Shown here: piece after piece, positions 1 to 5,890 of the stretch | Layout: the number at the start of each line of letters is the position of its first letter | How positions within the stretch are numbered: position 1 is the first letter of the stretch | DNA from: an uncultured bacterium | GTDB lineage: Bacteria; Actinomycetota; Coriobacteriia; Coriobacteriales; Coriobacteriaceae | Length of the DNA: 5,890 bases | Reading direction: 5' to 3' | Assembly: GCA_905215945.1 (NCBI GenBank) | Contig: CAJMRZ010000100.1 | Location: 1-5,890, forward strand | The notes under the pieces: model-generated | Told to the model about the DNA's origin: nothing | Databases searched by the model: none | What the model saw: only the letters and a program-made list of their open reading frames with translations | Position numbers and translations under genes: made by a program

Positions 1-26
1 GCACCGAGCCGTACGCTTGAACTGAG

Positions 27-58
27 AAGGGGGGGGGCCTCGCGGCCTCCCCCTTTTT
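27..58 (+). terminator. Intrinsic (rho-independent) terminator of the upstream gene
   Basis: A G-rich arm (27-39) pairs without a mismatch with a C-rich arm (44-56) around the four-base loop TCGC (40-43). I count 13 base pairs, two of them G-T. A run of five T follows at 54-58, partly inside the stem base. This is the standard layout of a strong intrinsic terminator. It probably ends a forward gene that lies left of the window, and it separates that gene from the acpS cluster. Confidence 0.9.
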
Positions 59-71
59 GCGTTTACGGGCT

Positions 72-116
72 TTTGTCTCACATAGTAGCTGTGTTTTATA
101 ACCCTCGTTTGTCGCA
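72..116 (+). repeat. Short imperfect direct repeat in the acpS leader region
   Basis: TTTGTCTCA (72-80) recurs as TTTGTCGCA (108-116) with one mismatch, 36 bases apart. Each copy contains the -35 element of one of the two promoter candidates. It could be a small promoter duplication or a pair of sites for a regulator on one face of the helix, but repeats this short also arise by chance. Confidence 0.3.
73..102 (+). promoter_or_regulatory. Candidate distal sigma70-like promoter (P1)
   Basis: A -35-like TTGTCT (73-78, four of six consensus bases) stands 18 bases before a -10-like TATAAC (97-102, five of six). It lies just downstream of the terminator, in the only intergenic space of the window. 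It has the same layout as the second candidate 36 bases downstream. Promoter calls by eye are weak, so the assignment is tentative. Confidence 0.4.
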
Positions 117-138
117 TCTTCTGTGAACGGGCTACAAT
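109..138 (+). promoter_or_regulatory. Candidate proximal sigma70-like promoter (P2) for acpS and the cluster
   Basis: A -35-like TTGTCG (109-114, four of six consensus bases) is followed after 18 bases by TACAAT (133-138, five of six against TATAAT). Transcription would begin near 145, leaving a leader of about 22 bases before the acpS start at 168. Because the downstream genes are nearly contiguous, this promoter could drive all six. It is the better placed of the two candidates. Confidence 0.5.
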
Positions 139-157
139 AACTTAGTCTGTGCGATAT

Positions 158-162
158 GGAGG
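158..162 (+). promoter_or_regulatory. Ribosome binding site that fixes the acpS start
   Basis: GGAGG lies five bases before the ATG at 168. An earlier in-frame ATG at 156 overlaps this site and has no good site of its own, so translation most likely starts at 168. The protein then begins M-A-E-A-G-I-G-V-D, which matches the short lead before the G-[IV]-D motif usual in AcpS. Confidence 0.8.
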
Positions 163-167
163 TGAAC

Positions 168-707
168 ATGGCTGAAGCTGGTATCGGCGTTGATATCGTC
201 GAGATTTCCCGTATGAAATCAATTCTTGAAAAGACGCCGTCGTTTGCTCGGCGTGTGTTTACCGAAGAAGAGCGTGCGTATTGTGATGCATCATCGCGTC
301 CCGCTGCTCACTATGCCAGCCGCTTTGCTTCGCGCGAGGCGGTACTTAAAGCTCTCGGCACGGGTTTTAGTCAAGGCGTTGGTCGCAAGGATGTTTCGGT
401 TACGCGTGATAAACTCGGCAAACCGAAGGCGCTGCTTTCGGGCCGTGCTCTCGAGATCGCTCAAGAGCTGGGTGTTGTTGAGGTCGCTCTTTCCATTACG
501 CTTACAGGAGATTTAGCCGTTGCGAATGCCATCGCGATTACCGAAGATGCTCGGCCTAAGCCAAAAGAGGAAAAGGTGAGTACCAAGAAACGCGTAGCGC
601 AGACATTTAAAGAGGCTCGCTCTGTTTTAGATGAGCTTGAGCAGCTGCAGAATTCAGCATTGACGGAGCACCTGGGCGATGCTTCGCAAGATACGCTAGG
701 AGCATAG
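168..707 (+). CDS. acpS: Holo-[acyl-carrier-protein] synthase with C-terminal extension
   Basis: This enzyme moves 4'-phosphopantetheine from coenzyme A to a serine of acyl carrier protein, activating it for fatty acid synthesis in the cytoplasm. The family is usually a Mg-dependent homotrimer of about 120 residues. The protein shows the GVDIVE motif (7-12, with Mg-ligand candidate D9) and the F-A-S-R-E-A-V-L-K-A-L-G-T-G block (53-66, with E57 and K61). The final conserved block (109-112) reads S-I-T-L, where most relatives have His in place of Leu112. At 179 residues it is about 50 longer than usual: residues 127-179 form a charged, Lys/Glu-rich, probably helical tail not belonging to the catalytic fold. 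An in-frame GTG at 576, five bases after GAGG, could start a separate 43-residue product from this tail. The start at 168 was chosen because a ribosome binding site precedes it. First gene of the cluster. Confidence 0.92.
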   Translation: MAEAGIGVDIVEISRMKSILEKTPSFARRVFTEEERAYCDASSRPAAHYASRFASREAVLKALGTGFSQGVGRKDVSVTRDKLGKPKALLSGRALEIAQELGVVEVALSITLTGDLAVANAIAITEDARPKPKEEKVSTKKRVAQTFKEARSVLDELEQLQNSALTEHLGDASQDTLGA

Positions 708-2324
708 ATGAAACCGGTTTTGAGTACCGAAGAAGTCGTTCGTCTCGAGGACATCATCGAACGCGAAGGGACTTCGAAGGCCGAGCTTATGGAGCTAGCG
801 GGTGAGTTTGCCGCCAACGAGGTCTTGAAGCTCAATCCCGATCGGGTTCTCGTTCTGGTCGGTTTTGGTAATAATGGCGGAGACGGTTGGGTTGCCGCCG
901 ATATTCTGAGCCATAAGGGTGTGGACGTCGATATCGTTTCTCCGGTTGAGCCGGATGAGATTCCTGCTGCTCTGGCACGTCATGTTGCTCGTCGTACTGC
1001 CGGCCGCGATGTGCACGTTTGCGTCGGCCCCTCGCGTGACGAACTCGAGGTTTTGATCGATAAGGCCGATGTTGTTGTCGATGCCATTTTTGGAACCGGT
1101 TTCCACGGGAATCTGCGTGCGCCGTTCTCCATCTGGATTCCTACGGTCAATGAATGCGCCGATTGTGTCGTATCCATTGATGTCCCCTCGGGCCTGAATG
1201 CCGAGACGGGCGTTGTTGATGACGACTGCATTCGTGCCGAGCATACGGTGACGATGATTGCGCCCAAGATTGGTCTGTATAGCGCTGATGGCCCCGAGTA
1301 TGCTGGCGATTTGATCTGCGGCAATCTTTACGACCGTCTTGACGAGGTCATCGATGATGTCGACCACGCCGCCGAGATTGTCGAGCCCGGTGACTTAGTT
1401 GATTACTTTGCCCCACTACCTACGAATATCGATAAGTATTCCCGTGGCTCTGTGCTTATTGTCGCCGGATCTGCGCAATATCCTGGTGCTGCCATTATGG
1501 CGGCCAAGTCTGCAGCTCGCGCGGGTGCTGGTTACGTGGCAGTCGCGGCTCCTGACGCCTGCGCCAATCTTATTCGCATGGCACTTCCTTCGATTCCCGT
1601 CTTTGCTATTCCGTCTGATTCCCGCGGCTCCTTTGGCGCCGCTGCGCGCATGACTGTGTGCGAGATTGCAAAGAAGTACAGCTGTGTACTGTGCGGTCCC
1701 GGTATGACGACATCTGCCGGCGCTATGCAGGTGGTTTCGGGCTTGCTCGAGCTTGATGTGCCGCTTATCTTGGACGCCGATGCACTCAACTGCCTTGCTA
1801 AGATTGCCATTGACGGTATTGATAGTAATCCCGAGATGTATCGTCGCGAGCAGCCGTTGGTTATGACGCCGCACTATCGTGAACTTTCGCGTCTGGTTGC
1901 CGGTGACGAGGTGAACGACCTTGGTACCGCGATTGCGGCCGCGCAGAAGGTTGTCTGGGCTGCAGGCTCTGACAATCTGGTGGTCATTGCCAAGGGGCCG
2001 ACGACGGCTATCTGTGGCGTTGAGCGTGTGCTGCTGCCGCTCTCGGGTCCGGCTTCTCTGGCAACTGCCGGTTCGGGTGATGTTCTCGCGGGTATTTTGG
2101 CCGGCACGCTTGCCACCATGCGCGACGAGATGGATCGTTGGGAGCTGCTGTATTCGTACGCCGTCGCACTTCACAGCTACGCCGGTTTTGCCGCGGCGAC
2201 GGAGTATGGTGAGAAGAGCGTTATCGCGACCGATCTTATCGACTTGATCGGTCCTGCCATGGAGCTGGCGGCAAAGGATGCGCTCGAAGATCTGGGAATC
2301 ATGGACGAAGGGTCGGATGACTAA
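708..2324 (+). CDS. nnr: Bifunctional NAD(P)H-hydrate epimerase / ADP-dependent NAD(P)H-hydrate dehydratase
   Basis: This enzyme repairs hydrated, inactive NADHX and NADPHX. The N-terminal YjeF_N domain (about 1-225) interconverts the R and S hydrates, and the C-terminal ribokinase-like domain (about 235-520) dehydrates the S form using a nucleotide cofactor, ADP in most bacteria. Visible in the first domain are MELAG (28-32), GNNGGDG (54-60), D-A-I-F-G-T-G (125-131), D-V-P-S-G (158-162) and a K-I-G-L-Y...Y-A-G-D-L block (187-202). The second shows R-G-S-V-L-I-V-A-G-S (246-255), C-G-P-G (329-332), LDADALN (355-361), T-P-H-Y-R-E (387-392) and G-S-G-D-V-L-A-G (456-463, with likely catalytic D458). 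The 538 residues fit an intact two-domain protein. The ATG directly abuts the acpS stop, with AGGAG at 698-702, so translation is likely coupled. Nnr beside acpS, alr and tsaE is a recurrent bacterial arrangement. Confidence 0.95.
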   Translation: MKPVLSTEEVVRLEDIIEREGTSKAELMELAGEFAANEVLKLNPDRVLVLVGFGNNGGDGWVAADILSHKGVDVDIVSPVEPDEIPAALARHVARRTAGRDVHVCVGPSRDELEVLIDKADVVVDAIFGTGFHGNLRAPFSIWIPTVNECADCVVSIDVPSGLNAETGVVDDDCIRAEHTVTMIAPKIGLYSADGPEYAGDLICGNLYDRLDEVIDDVDHAAEIVEPGDLVDYFAPLPTNIDKYSRGSVLIVAGSAQYPGAAIMAAKSAARAGAGYVAVAAPDACANLIRMALPSIPVFAIPSDSRGSFGAAARMTVCEIAKKYSCVLCGPGMTTSAGAMQVVSGLLELDVPLILDADALNCLAKIAIDGIDSNPEMYRREQPLVMTPHYRELSRLVAGDEVNDLGTAIAAAQKVVWAAGSDNLVVIAKGPTTAICGVERVLLPLSGPASLATAGSGDVLAGILAGTLATMRDEMDRWELLYSYAVALHSYAGFAAATEYGEKSVIATDLIDLIGPAMELAAKDALEDLGIMDEGSDD

Positions 2325-2326
2325 TC

Positions 2327-3472
2327 ATGAATAAAGCCGATTTGACGCGCTGGTCCTGGGTCGAGATCGACCGTGGGGCGCTCCGTCGTAACACGAGGGC
2401 CTACAAGAACTTGCTGAATCCACGTCAGCGCCTGTGCTGCGTGGTCAAGGCCGATGCTTATGGCCATGGAGCTGTTGAGTGCGCCAAGATCATGTATTCG
2501 GCCGGTGCCGACATGTTTGCCGTGGCGACGGTTAACGAGGGCGTTGAGCTCCGACAGGGCGGGATTACGAAACCCATCCTCATCCTAAGCGAGCCGCCTA
2601 TCGAGGCCATTCCGACGTTGCTCGAGTTTGATATCATGCCCTCGGTCTATACGTCTGACTTTGCTCTTGCGTATGGCGAATGTGCCGTCGCGGCGGGCAA
2701 AGTGGGCAAGTATCATCTCGCCATCGAGACGGGCATGAATCGTATCGGCGTTCACTACACGCAGGTGCTCGACTTTGTCCGCGGTATAAATTTCCATCGC
2801 GGTATTCAGTGCGACGGCGTATTTACGCACTTCGCCACGGCCGATGAACCTTCGGGCTGGGACTACAAACTGCAGTGTCAGCGCTTTACCGAGGCCGTTC
2901 AGGCCATTAAGGATGCGGGTTTTGAGTGCGGTATCGTGCACTGCGCCAACACGCCGTCCTCGATGCTTGACCCCTCGATGCATTTTGATATGATCCGCGC
3001 CGGCGTTGGCTTGTATGGCATGCAGCCGTGCGAGCTGAGTGGCCGCGTGATGCAGCTTGATCCCGTTATGAGCGTCCATGCGCGTGTGACGCGCGTGGCA
3101 CACCCTGCGATGGGTGAGGGCGTGGGCTACGGTTTTACCTACCGCGTACCGCGTACGCGCGTTCAGATCTGCACGCTGCCGATCGGTTATGCCGATGGCC
3201 TATCGCGTACGCTTTCCAATCGTATGGATGTGCTGTATCGCGGCGAGCGCGTGCATCAGGTTGGCAATATCTGCATGGACCAGTTTATGGTCGCCATTCA
3301 GTCCAACCCGGCACACGAGATTCCCGAGGCCGAGTATGGTGACGAGATGATTATTGTCGGCCGCGATGGCGATGCCGAGATCACTATGGACGAGATGGCC
3401 CGACTGCGCGGCACGATTAACTACGAGGTCGCCTGCGGCTTTGGCATGCGCCTCGACAAGGTCTACGTGTAG
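2327..3472 (+). CDS. alr: Alanine racemase (PLP-dependent)
   Basis: It interconverts L- and D-alanine in the cytoplasm, supplying D-alanine for peptidoglycan. The family is a fold-type III PLP enzyme: an N-terminal barrel and a C-terminal beta domain, active as a dimer. The PLP-binding lysine is K41 in V-V-K-A-D-A-Y-G-H-G (39-48). The second catalytic residue is Y268 in G-E-G-V-G-Y-G (263-269). L-P-I-G-Y-A-D-G (284-291) and G-N-I-C-M-D-Q (313-319) are further family signatures. The length of 381 residues is normal. In the block L-A-I-E-T-G-M-N-R-I-G (131-141), residue 132 is Ala where many racemases have a carbamylated Lys seven residues before the conserved Arg (here R139). The ATG lies two bases after the nnr stop and only a weak GGAT-like site precedes it, which suggests translational coupling to nnr. 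Confidence 0.95.
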   Translation: MNKADLTRWSWVEIDRGALRRNTRAYKNLLNPRQRLCCVVKADAYGHGAVECAKIMYSAGADMFAVATVNEGVELRQGGITKPILILSEPPIEAIPTLLEFDIMPSVYTSDFALAYGECAVAAGKVGKYHLAIETGMNRIGVHYTQVLDFVRGINFHRGIQCDGVFTHFATADEPSGWDYKLQCQRFTEAVQAIKDAGFECGIVHCANTPSSMLDPSMHFDMIRAGVGLYGMQPCELSGRVMQLDPVMSVHARVTRVAHPAMGEGVGYGFTYRVPRTRVQICTLPIGYADGLSRTLSNRMDVLYRGERVHQVGNICMDQFMVAIQSNPAHEIPEAEYGDEMIIVGRDGDAEITMDEMARLRGTINYEVACGFGMRLDKVYV

Positions 3473-3480
3473 GAGTCGCC

Positions 3481-4101
3481 ATGGGCGTCATGCACATTCC
3501 CGGCCATACCCATCAGGCGCCACGTGAGGTCGCACTCGAGGAGATCGAGGCCGTTCTGGGCGATTGTCACCTCTGCCAGCTCTACCAGTCGCGTCACAAT
3601 ATCGTGTTTGGCGTGGGAAACCCCCGCGCCCGCGTCATGTTTATCGGTGAGGCGCCGGGTCGCAACGAGGATTTGCAGGGCGAACCCTTTGTGGGGGCGG
3701 CGGGTGAAGACCTCAACGGCATTTTGTCGCTGGCGGGGCTCAAACGCGAAGACGTCTACATTGCCAATGTGCTTAAGTGCCGCCCGCCGGGAAACCGCAA
3801 TCCGCGTCCCGAGGAAGTGCTGGCTTGCTCGCCGTTTTTGCGTGAGCAGATTCGAAGCATCTGGCCCGATATTATCGTGACGCTCGGCAACCCCGCGACG
3901 CACTTTGTGCTTAAGACCGAGATTGGCATTACTAAGCTGCGCGGCAGGTTCCACCAGATGGGGCATTTTGTAGTAATGCCCACGTTCCATCCGGCAGCAG
4001 CGCTGCGCAATCCGGCGTGGCAGGAGCTGCTGGAGGAAGACTTTAAGATGCTGGGCGACTATCTGGAGCGGCATCCCGCGCCAGAGGGTGCCTCGGAATA
4101 A
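3481..4101 (+). CDS. Uracil-DNA glycosylase, family 4 (iron-sulfur type)
   Basis: It removes uracil, arising from cytosine deamination or dUTP misincorporation, from DNA as the first step of base excision repair. Family 4 enzymes carry a 4Fe-4S cluster held by four cysteines. Here C29 and C32 (C-H-L-C), C100 (L-K-C-R-P-P) and C116 match, and the 3- and 16-residue spacings within the two pairs are those I recall for the Thermotoga enzyme. The active-site motifs are G-E-A-P-G-R-N-E-D (56-64) and F-H-P-A-A-A-L-R (169-176). The region E-P-F-V-G-A-A-G (68-75) also fits the family. The length of 206 residues is normal. AGGAG at 3471-3475 overlaps the alr stop and sits five bases before the ATG. It is the only DNA repair gene in an otherwise classical alr-tsaE-tsaB-rimI neighbourhood. 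Older annotations may call it phage SPO1 DNA polymerase-related protein. Confidence 0.93.
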   Translation: MGVMHIPGHTHQAPREVALEEIEAVLGDCHLCQLYQSRHNIVFGVGNPRARVMFIGEAPGRNEDLQGEPFVGAAGEDLNGILSLAGLKREDVYIANVLKCRPPGNRNPRPEEVLACSPFLREQIRSIWPDIIVTLGNPATHFVLKTEIGITKLRGRFHQMGHFVVMPTFHPAAALRNPAWQELLEEDFKMLGDYLERHPAPEGASE

Positions 4102-4113
4102 TAAGGAGCATAT

Positions 4114-4620
4114 ATGTCCCTGGAGCGCCTGGGGGTAGGTACTTACAAAACGACTTGCGCTGCCGATACGGAGTACTTTGGCGAGCTAATTGCACTGTGC
4201 CTTGAGGACGGCGATGTGCTCATCCTGACCGGTGGCCTGGGGGTGGGCAAAACTCACTTTACCAAGGGCGTCTCGCGCGGGCTGGGCGATGGGCATATGG
4301 TTACGAGTCCTACGTTTGCGCTCATGGCCGTTCACGATCAAGGTCGTATTCCGCTGTTTCACTTTGATCTATACCGCCTGGAGCATGCCTACGAGCTCGA
4401 GGATACGGGCATTTTCGATGTGCTGGGCTATGAGGGTGCTTGCCTGCTGGAATGGGGCGAACAATTCCAGGACGAGCTGACGGATGAGTATCTTTCGGTG
4501 ACGCTCAAGCGTGATGAGGGCGACAGCGATGTGCGAACGATAACGCTTGAGGCGCACGGTGACCGCGCAATGGAGCTTTCCCATTTGATTGATAAGGCTG
4601 TACAAGATGAGCTTGCATAA
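4114..4620 (+). CDS. tsaE: tRNA t6A biosynthesis ATPase TsaE
   Basis: TsaE is the ATPase partner of the TsaB-TsaD complex that transfers threonylcarbamoyl to A37 of ANN-decoding tRNAs, making t6A in the cytoplasm. It is thought to drive a catalytic cycle or reset of TsaD. The protein shows a Walker A loop G-G-L-G-V-G-K-T (40-47), the switch-like V-T-S-P-T-F (63-68), F-H-F-D-L-Y-R-L (82-89, with D85) and L-L-E-W-G-E (111-116). All are family signatures, and 168 residues is a typical length. TAAGGAG at 4102-4108 gives a strong ribosome binding site five bases before the ATG. The gene overlaps the start of tsaB-rimI by 14 bases, so its partner subunit is made from the same message. It was formerly called YjeE. 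Confidence 0.95.
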   Translation: MSLERLGVGTYKTTCAADTEYFGELIALCLEDGDVLILTGGLGVGKTHFTKGVSRGLGDGHMVTSPTFALMAVHDQGRIPLFHFDLYRLEHAYELEDTGIFDVLGYEGACLLEWGEQFQDELTDEYLSVTLKRDEGDSDVRTITLEAHGDRAMELSHLIDKAVQDELA

Positions 4621-5890
4621 CGACAACGCGCTGGTGGTGGCGCTCGATACCTCGACCGACATGCTTGCCTGCGCGGCAAGCTGGATTGATGGGCAGACGG
4701 GCGAGACGAAGCTCGTGAGTGGCGACCACATGTGTCGCCGTCACGCCAACGTTGAGCTCGTGAATACCGTTGATGGCGTGCTGGCTCAAGCCGGTCTGGA
4801 TCGCAGCGATGTTGGTTGCTATGTGGTCGGTCGCGGCCCGGGGTCCTTTACGGGTGTGCGCATCGGCATCTCCACTGCCAAGGGCCTCGCGCGTGGTGCC
4901 AATGTTCCGCTGCTGGGCGTGTCGACGCTCGACGCTTGCGCTTGGACGGCGTGGAAGGCTGGCGTGCGCGGCAAGCTTGGTATCTTGGCCGATGCTATGC
5001 GCGGTGAGGTATATCCGGCGCTGTATATGCTGGTCGATGAGGGTCCCGAGCGTCAATTTGAGCGCGAACACGTGGTCAAGGCCGCCGTGGCGCTCGATGA
5101 GTGGCGCCGAGCAGCGGACTGGGACCAGGTTCAGCTGACCGGTGACGGTCTCGTGCGCTATGGCAAGCTGCTGGGTGAGGACGAGACCGCCCGCTGCGTG
5201 GAGCGCGACCTGTGGTGGCCTTCGGGCGAGGGTCTCATCCTTGCGCACGCCGCGGGTGACGGCGACCCGGCCCGCGTCCTACCGATCTATACGCGCCTTT
5301 CTGATGCCGAGGAAAACGAGCGCAAGCGTCTTGGTCTTGCCGAGAGTGCGCAGAGCGGAATTACGGGCGTTGCCGATGAGCTCGCCGGTCGTCATCTGCA
5401 GTTCCGTCCCATGGGCGCGGCGGATGCCGAGGGCGCGAGCGCGCTGGAGGCTGCCTGCTTTGAAGGTGCCGGACACGAGGCGTGGACGCCGGGCATGTTC
5501 CTGTCCGAACTGGGCGAGGACGTCGCTGCGCCGCGTAGTTGGTGGGTGGCACACGACGACGGCAAGCTACTGGGCCTTGCCGGCGGTATGGTCGTGGACG
5601 GTGATGTGCAGATTCTGGATGTCGCCGTCGATCCGGCACATCGCCGTGAGGGCATTGCCCGCAAGCTGCTGTCGCATGTGAGCTATGATGCCCAGATGCT
5701 CGGCTGCACCACGGCTTCGCTCGAGGTCGAGGACGGCAATGAGGGCGCGATTGCGCTCTATAACGCTCTGGGCTTTACCGAGGCAGGACGGCGCCGCGGC
5801 TACTATGGTGCCGGCAAGGATGCCATCGTCATGACGGCCCCGCTGCCCCTGGTGCTTCCGGTCGACAATGCTTCGCCCGAGCCGACGGCG
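4607..5890 (+). CDS. TsaB-RimI fusion: t6A complex subunit joined to ribosomal protein S18 alanine N-acetyltransferase (partial, open at right edge)
   Basis: The frame has 428 codons with no stop before the window ends. Residues 1-230 are TsaB, the inactive ASKHA-fold partner that dimerises with TsaD in t6A synthesis: V-A-L-D-T-S-T (11-17), G-R-G-P-G-S-F-T-G-V-R-I-G (75-87) and the terminal P-I-Y-T-R (226-230). Residues 231-262 form a charged linker. Residues 263-412 are a GNAT domain of RimI type, which acetylates the N-terminal Ala of S18. It shows D-V-A-V-D-P (338-343), the acetyl-CoA loop R-R-E-G-I-A (346-351), L-E-V-E-D-G-N (372-378), A-L-Y-N-A-L-G-F (383-390) and G-Y-Y (398-400). E373 and Y385 align with E103 and Y115, proposed as catalytic in enteric RimI. 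A Pro-rich stretch (412-428) then reaches the edge, so a further domain, perhaps TsaD, may follow. The ATG at 4607 has AAGG at 4594-4597. An in-frame stop at 4586-4588 limits earlier starts to a TTG at 4589. Confidence 0.9.
   Translation, partial: MSLHNDNALVVALDTSTDMLACAASWIDGQTGETKLVSGDHMCRRHANVELVNTVDGVLAQAGLDRSDVGCYVVGRGPGSFTGVRIGISTAKGLARGANVPLLGVSTLDACAWTAWKAGVRGKLGILADAMRGEVYPALYMLVDEGPERQFEREHVVKAAVALDEWRRAADWDQVQLTGDGLVRYGKLLGEDETARCVERDLWWPSGEGLILAHAAGDGDPARVLPIYTRLSDAEENERKRLGLAESAQSGITGVADELAGRHLQFRPMGAADAEGASALEAACFEGAGHEAWTPGMFLSELGEDVAAPRSWWVAHDDGKLLGLAGGMVVDGDVQILDVAVDPAHRREGIARKLLSHVSYDAQMLGCTTASLEVEDGNEGAIALYNALGFTEAGRRRGYYGAGKDAIVMTAPLPLVLPVDNASPEPTA

Noticed and set aside
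1..26. C-terminal end of an upstream forward gene (stop codons TGA at 18-20 or 23-25).
   Set aside because: Too few codons are present to choose a frame or recognise a protein. Only the following terminator supports the presence of such a gene.
156..167. An upstream ATG at 156 as the acpS start.
   Set aside because: It overlaps the GGAGG ribosome binding site that serves the ATG at 168, and it would add four residues not needed by the fold.
59..167. A riboswitch or structured leader before acpS.
   Set aside because: The predicted leader after the proximal promoter is only about 22 bases, and I saw no conserved aptamer-like stems.
1416..2174. Reverse-strand open frame of 252 codons opposite nnr.
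   Set aside because: It lies wholly inside the ribokinase-like domain of nnr, whose motifs are clear. Its translation is rich in Arg, His and Thr with no recognisable motif, as expected of an antisense shadow in a GC-rich gene.
4505..5248. Reverse-strand open frame of 247 codons opposite tsaE and tsaB.
   Set aside because: It spans the junction of two well-supported forward genes and has no family motif, so it is an antisense shadow.
5142..5681. Forward open frame of 179 codons in another phase within the tsaB-rimI region.
   Set aside because: The fused TsaB-RimI frame explains this stretch with conserved motifs. The alternative product is Arg/Ser/Ala-rich and motif-free.
1..5890. CRISPR arrays, insertion sequences, phage genes, tRNA genes or defence systems.
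   Set aside because: Nearly the whole window is occupied by six core genes. I saw no spaced repeats, terminal inverted repeats, transposase motifs or tRNA-like folds.

Overview
The window holds one compact forward-strand housekeeping gene cluster. It opens with the terminator of whatever lies upstream and a short promoter region. Six genes follow: acpS, nnr, alr, a family 4 uracil-DNA glycosylase, tsaE and a tsaB-rimI fusion that runs off the right edge. The adjacency of acpS/nnr with alr-tsaE-tsaB-rimI is characteristic of Actinomycetota (Mycobacterium and Streptomyces have related orders). The moderately high GC, the tight spacing with AGGAG-type ribosome binding sites and the fused TsaB-RimI point to the Coriobacteriia, probably a Collinsella-like gut bacterium. 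This placement rests on recall of gene order and protein style, not on a database search.

Layout: bases 27-58 form a strong intrinsic terminator. Bases 59-155 carry two tandem sigma70-like promoter candidates. acpS (168-707) is followed with no gap by nnr (708-2324), then alr (2327-3472), udg (3481-4101), tsaE (4114-4620) and tsaB-rimI (4607-5890, open at the end). The largest gap between genes is 12 bases, one junction overlaps by 14, and no internal terminator was seen, so the whole set is probably one transcription unit. No gene-free stretch reaches 300 bases.

The functions are core maintenance tasks: activation of acyl carrier protein, repair of damaged NAD(P)H, D-alanine supply for peptidoglycan, removal of uracil from DNA, t6A modification of tRNA (TsaE and TsaB), and N-terminal acetylation of ribosomal protein S18 (RimI). 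They share no single pathway. Their grouping reflects a conserved growth-related neighbourhood.

I found no sign of a new defence, mobile or regulatory system. The points worth a second look are variations on known proteins: the TsaB-RimI fusion that may continue into TsaD, a C-terminal tail on AcpS with a possible internal start site, a Leu in place of a usual His in AcpS, and an Ala where alanine racemases usually carry the carbamylated Lys.
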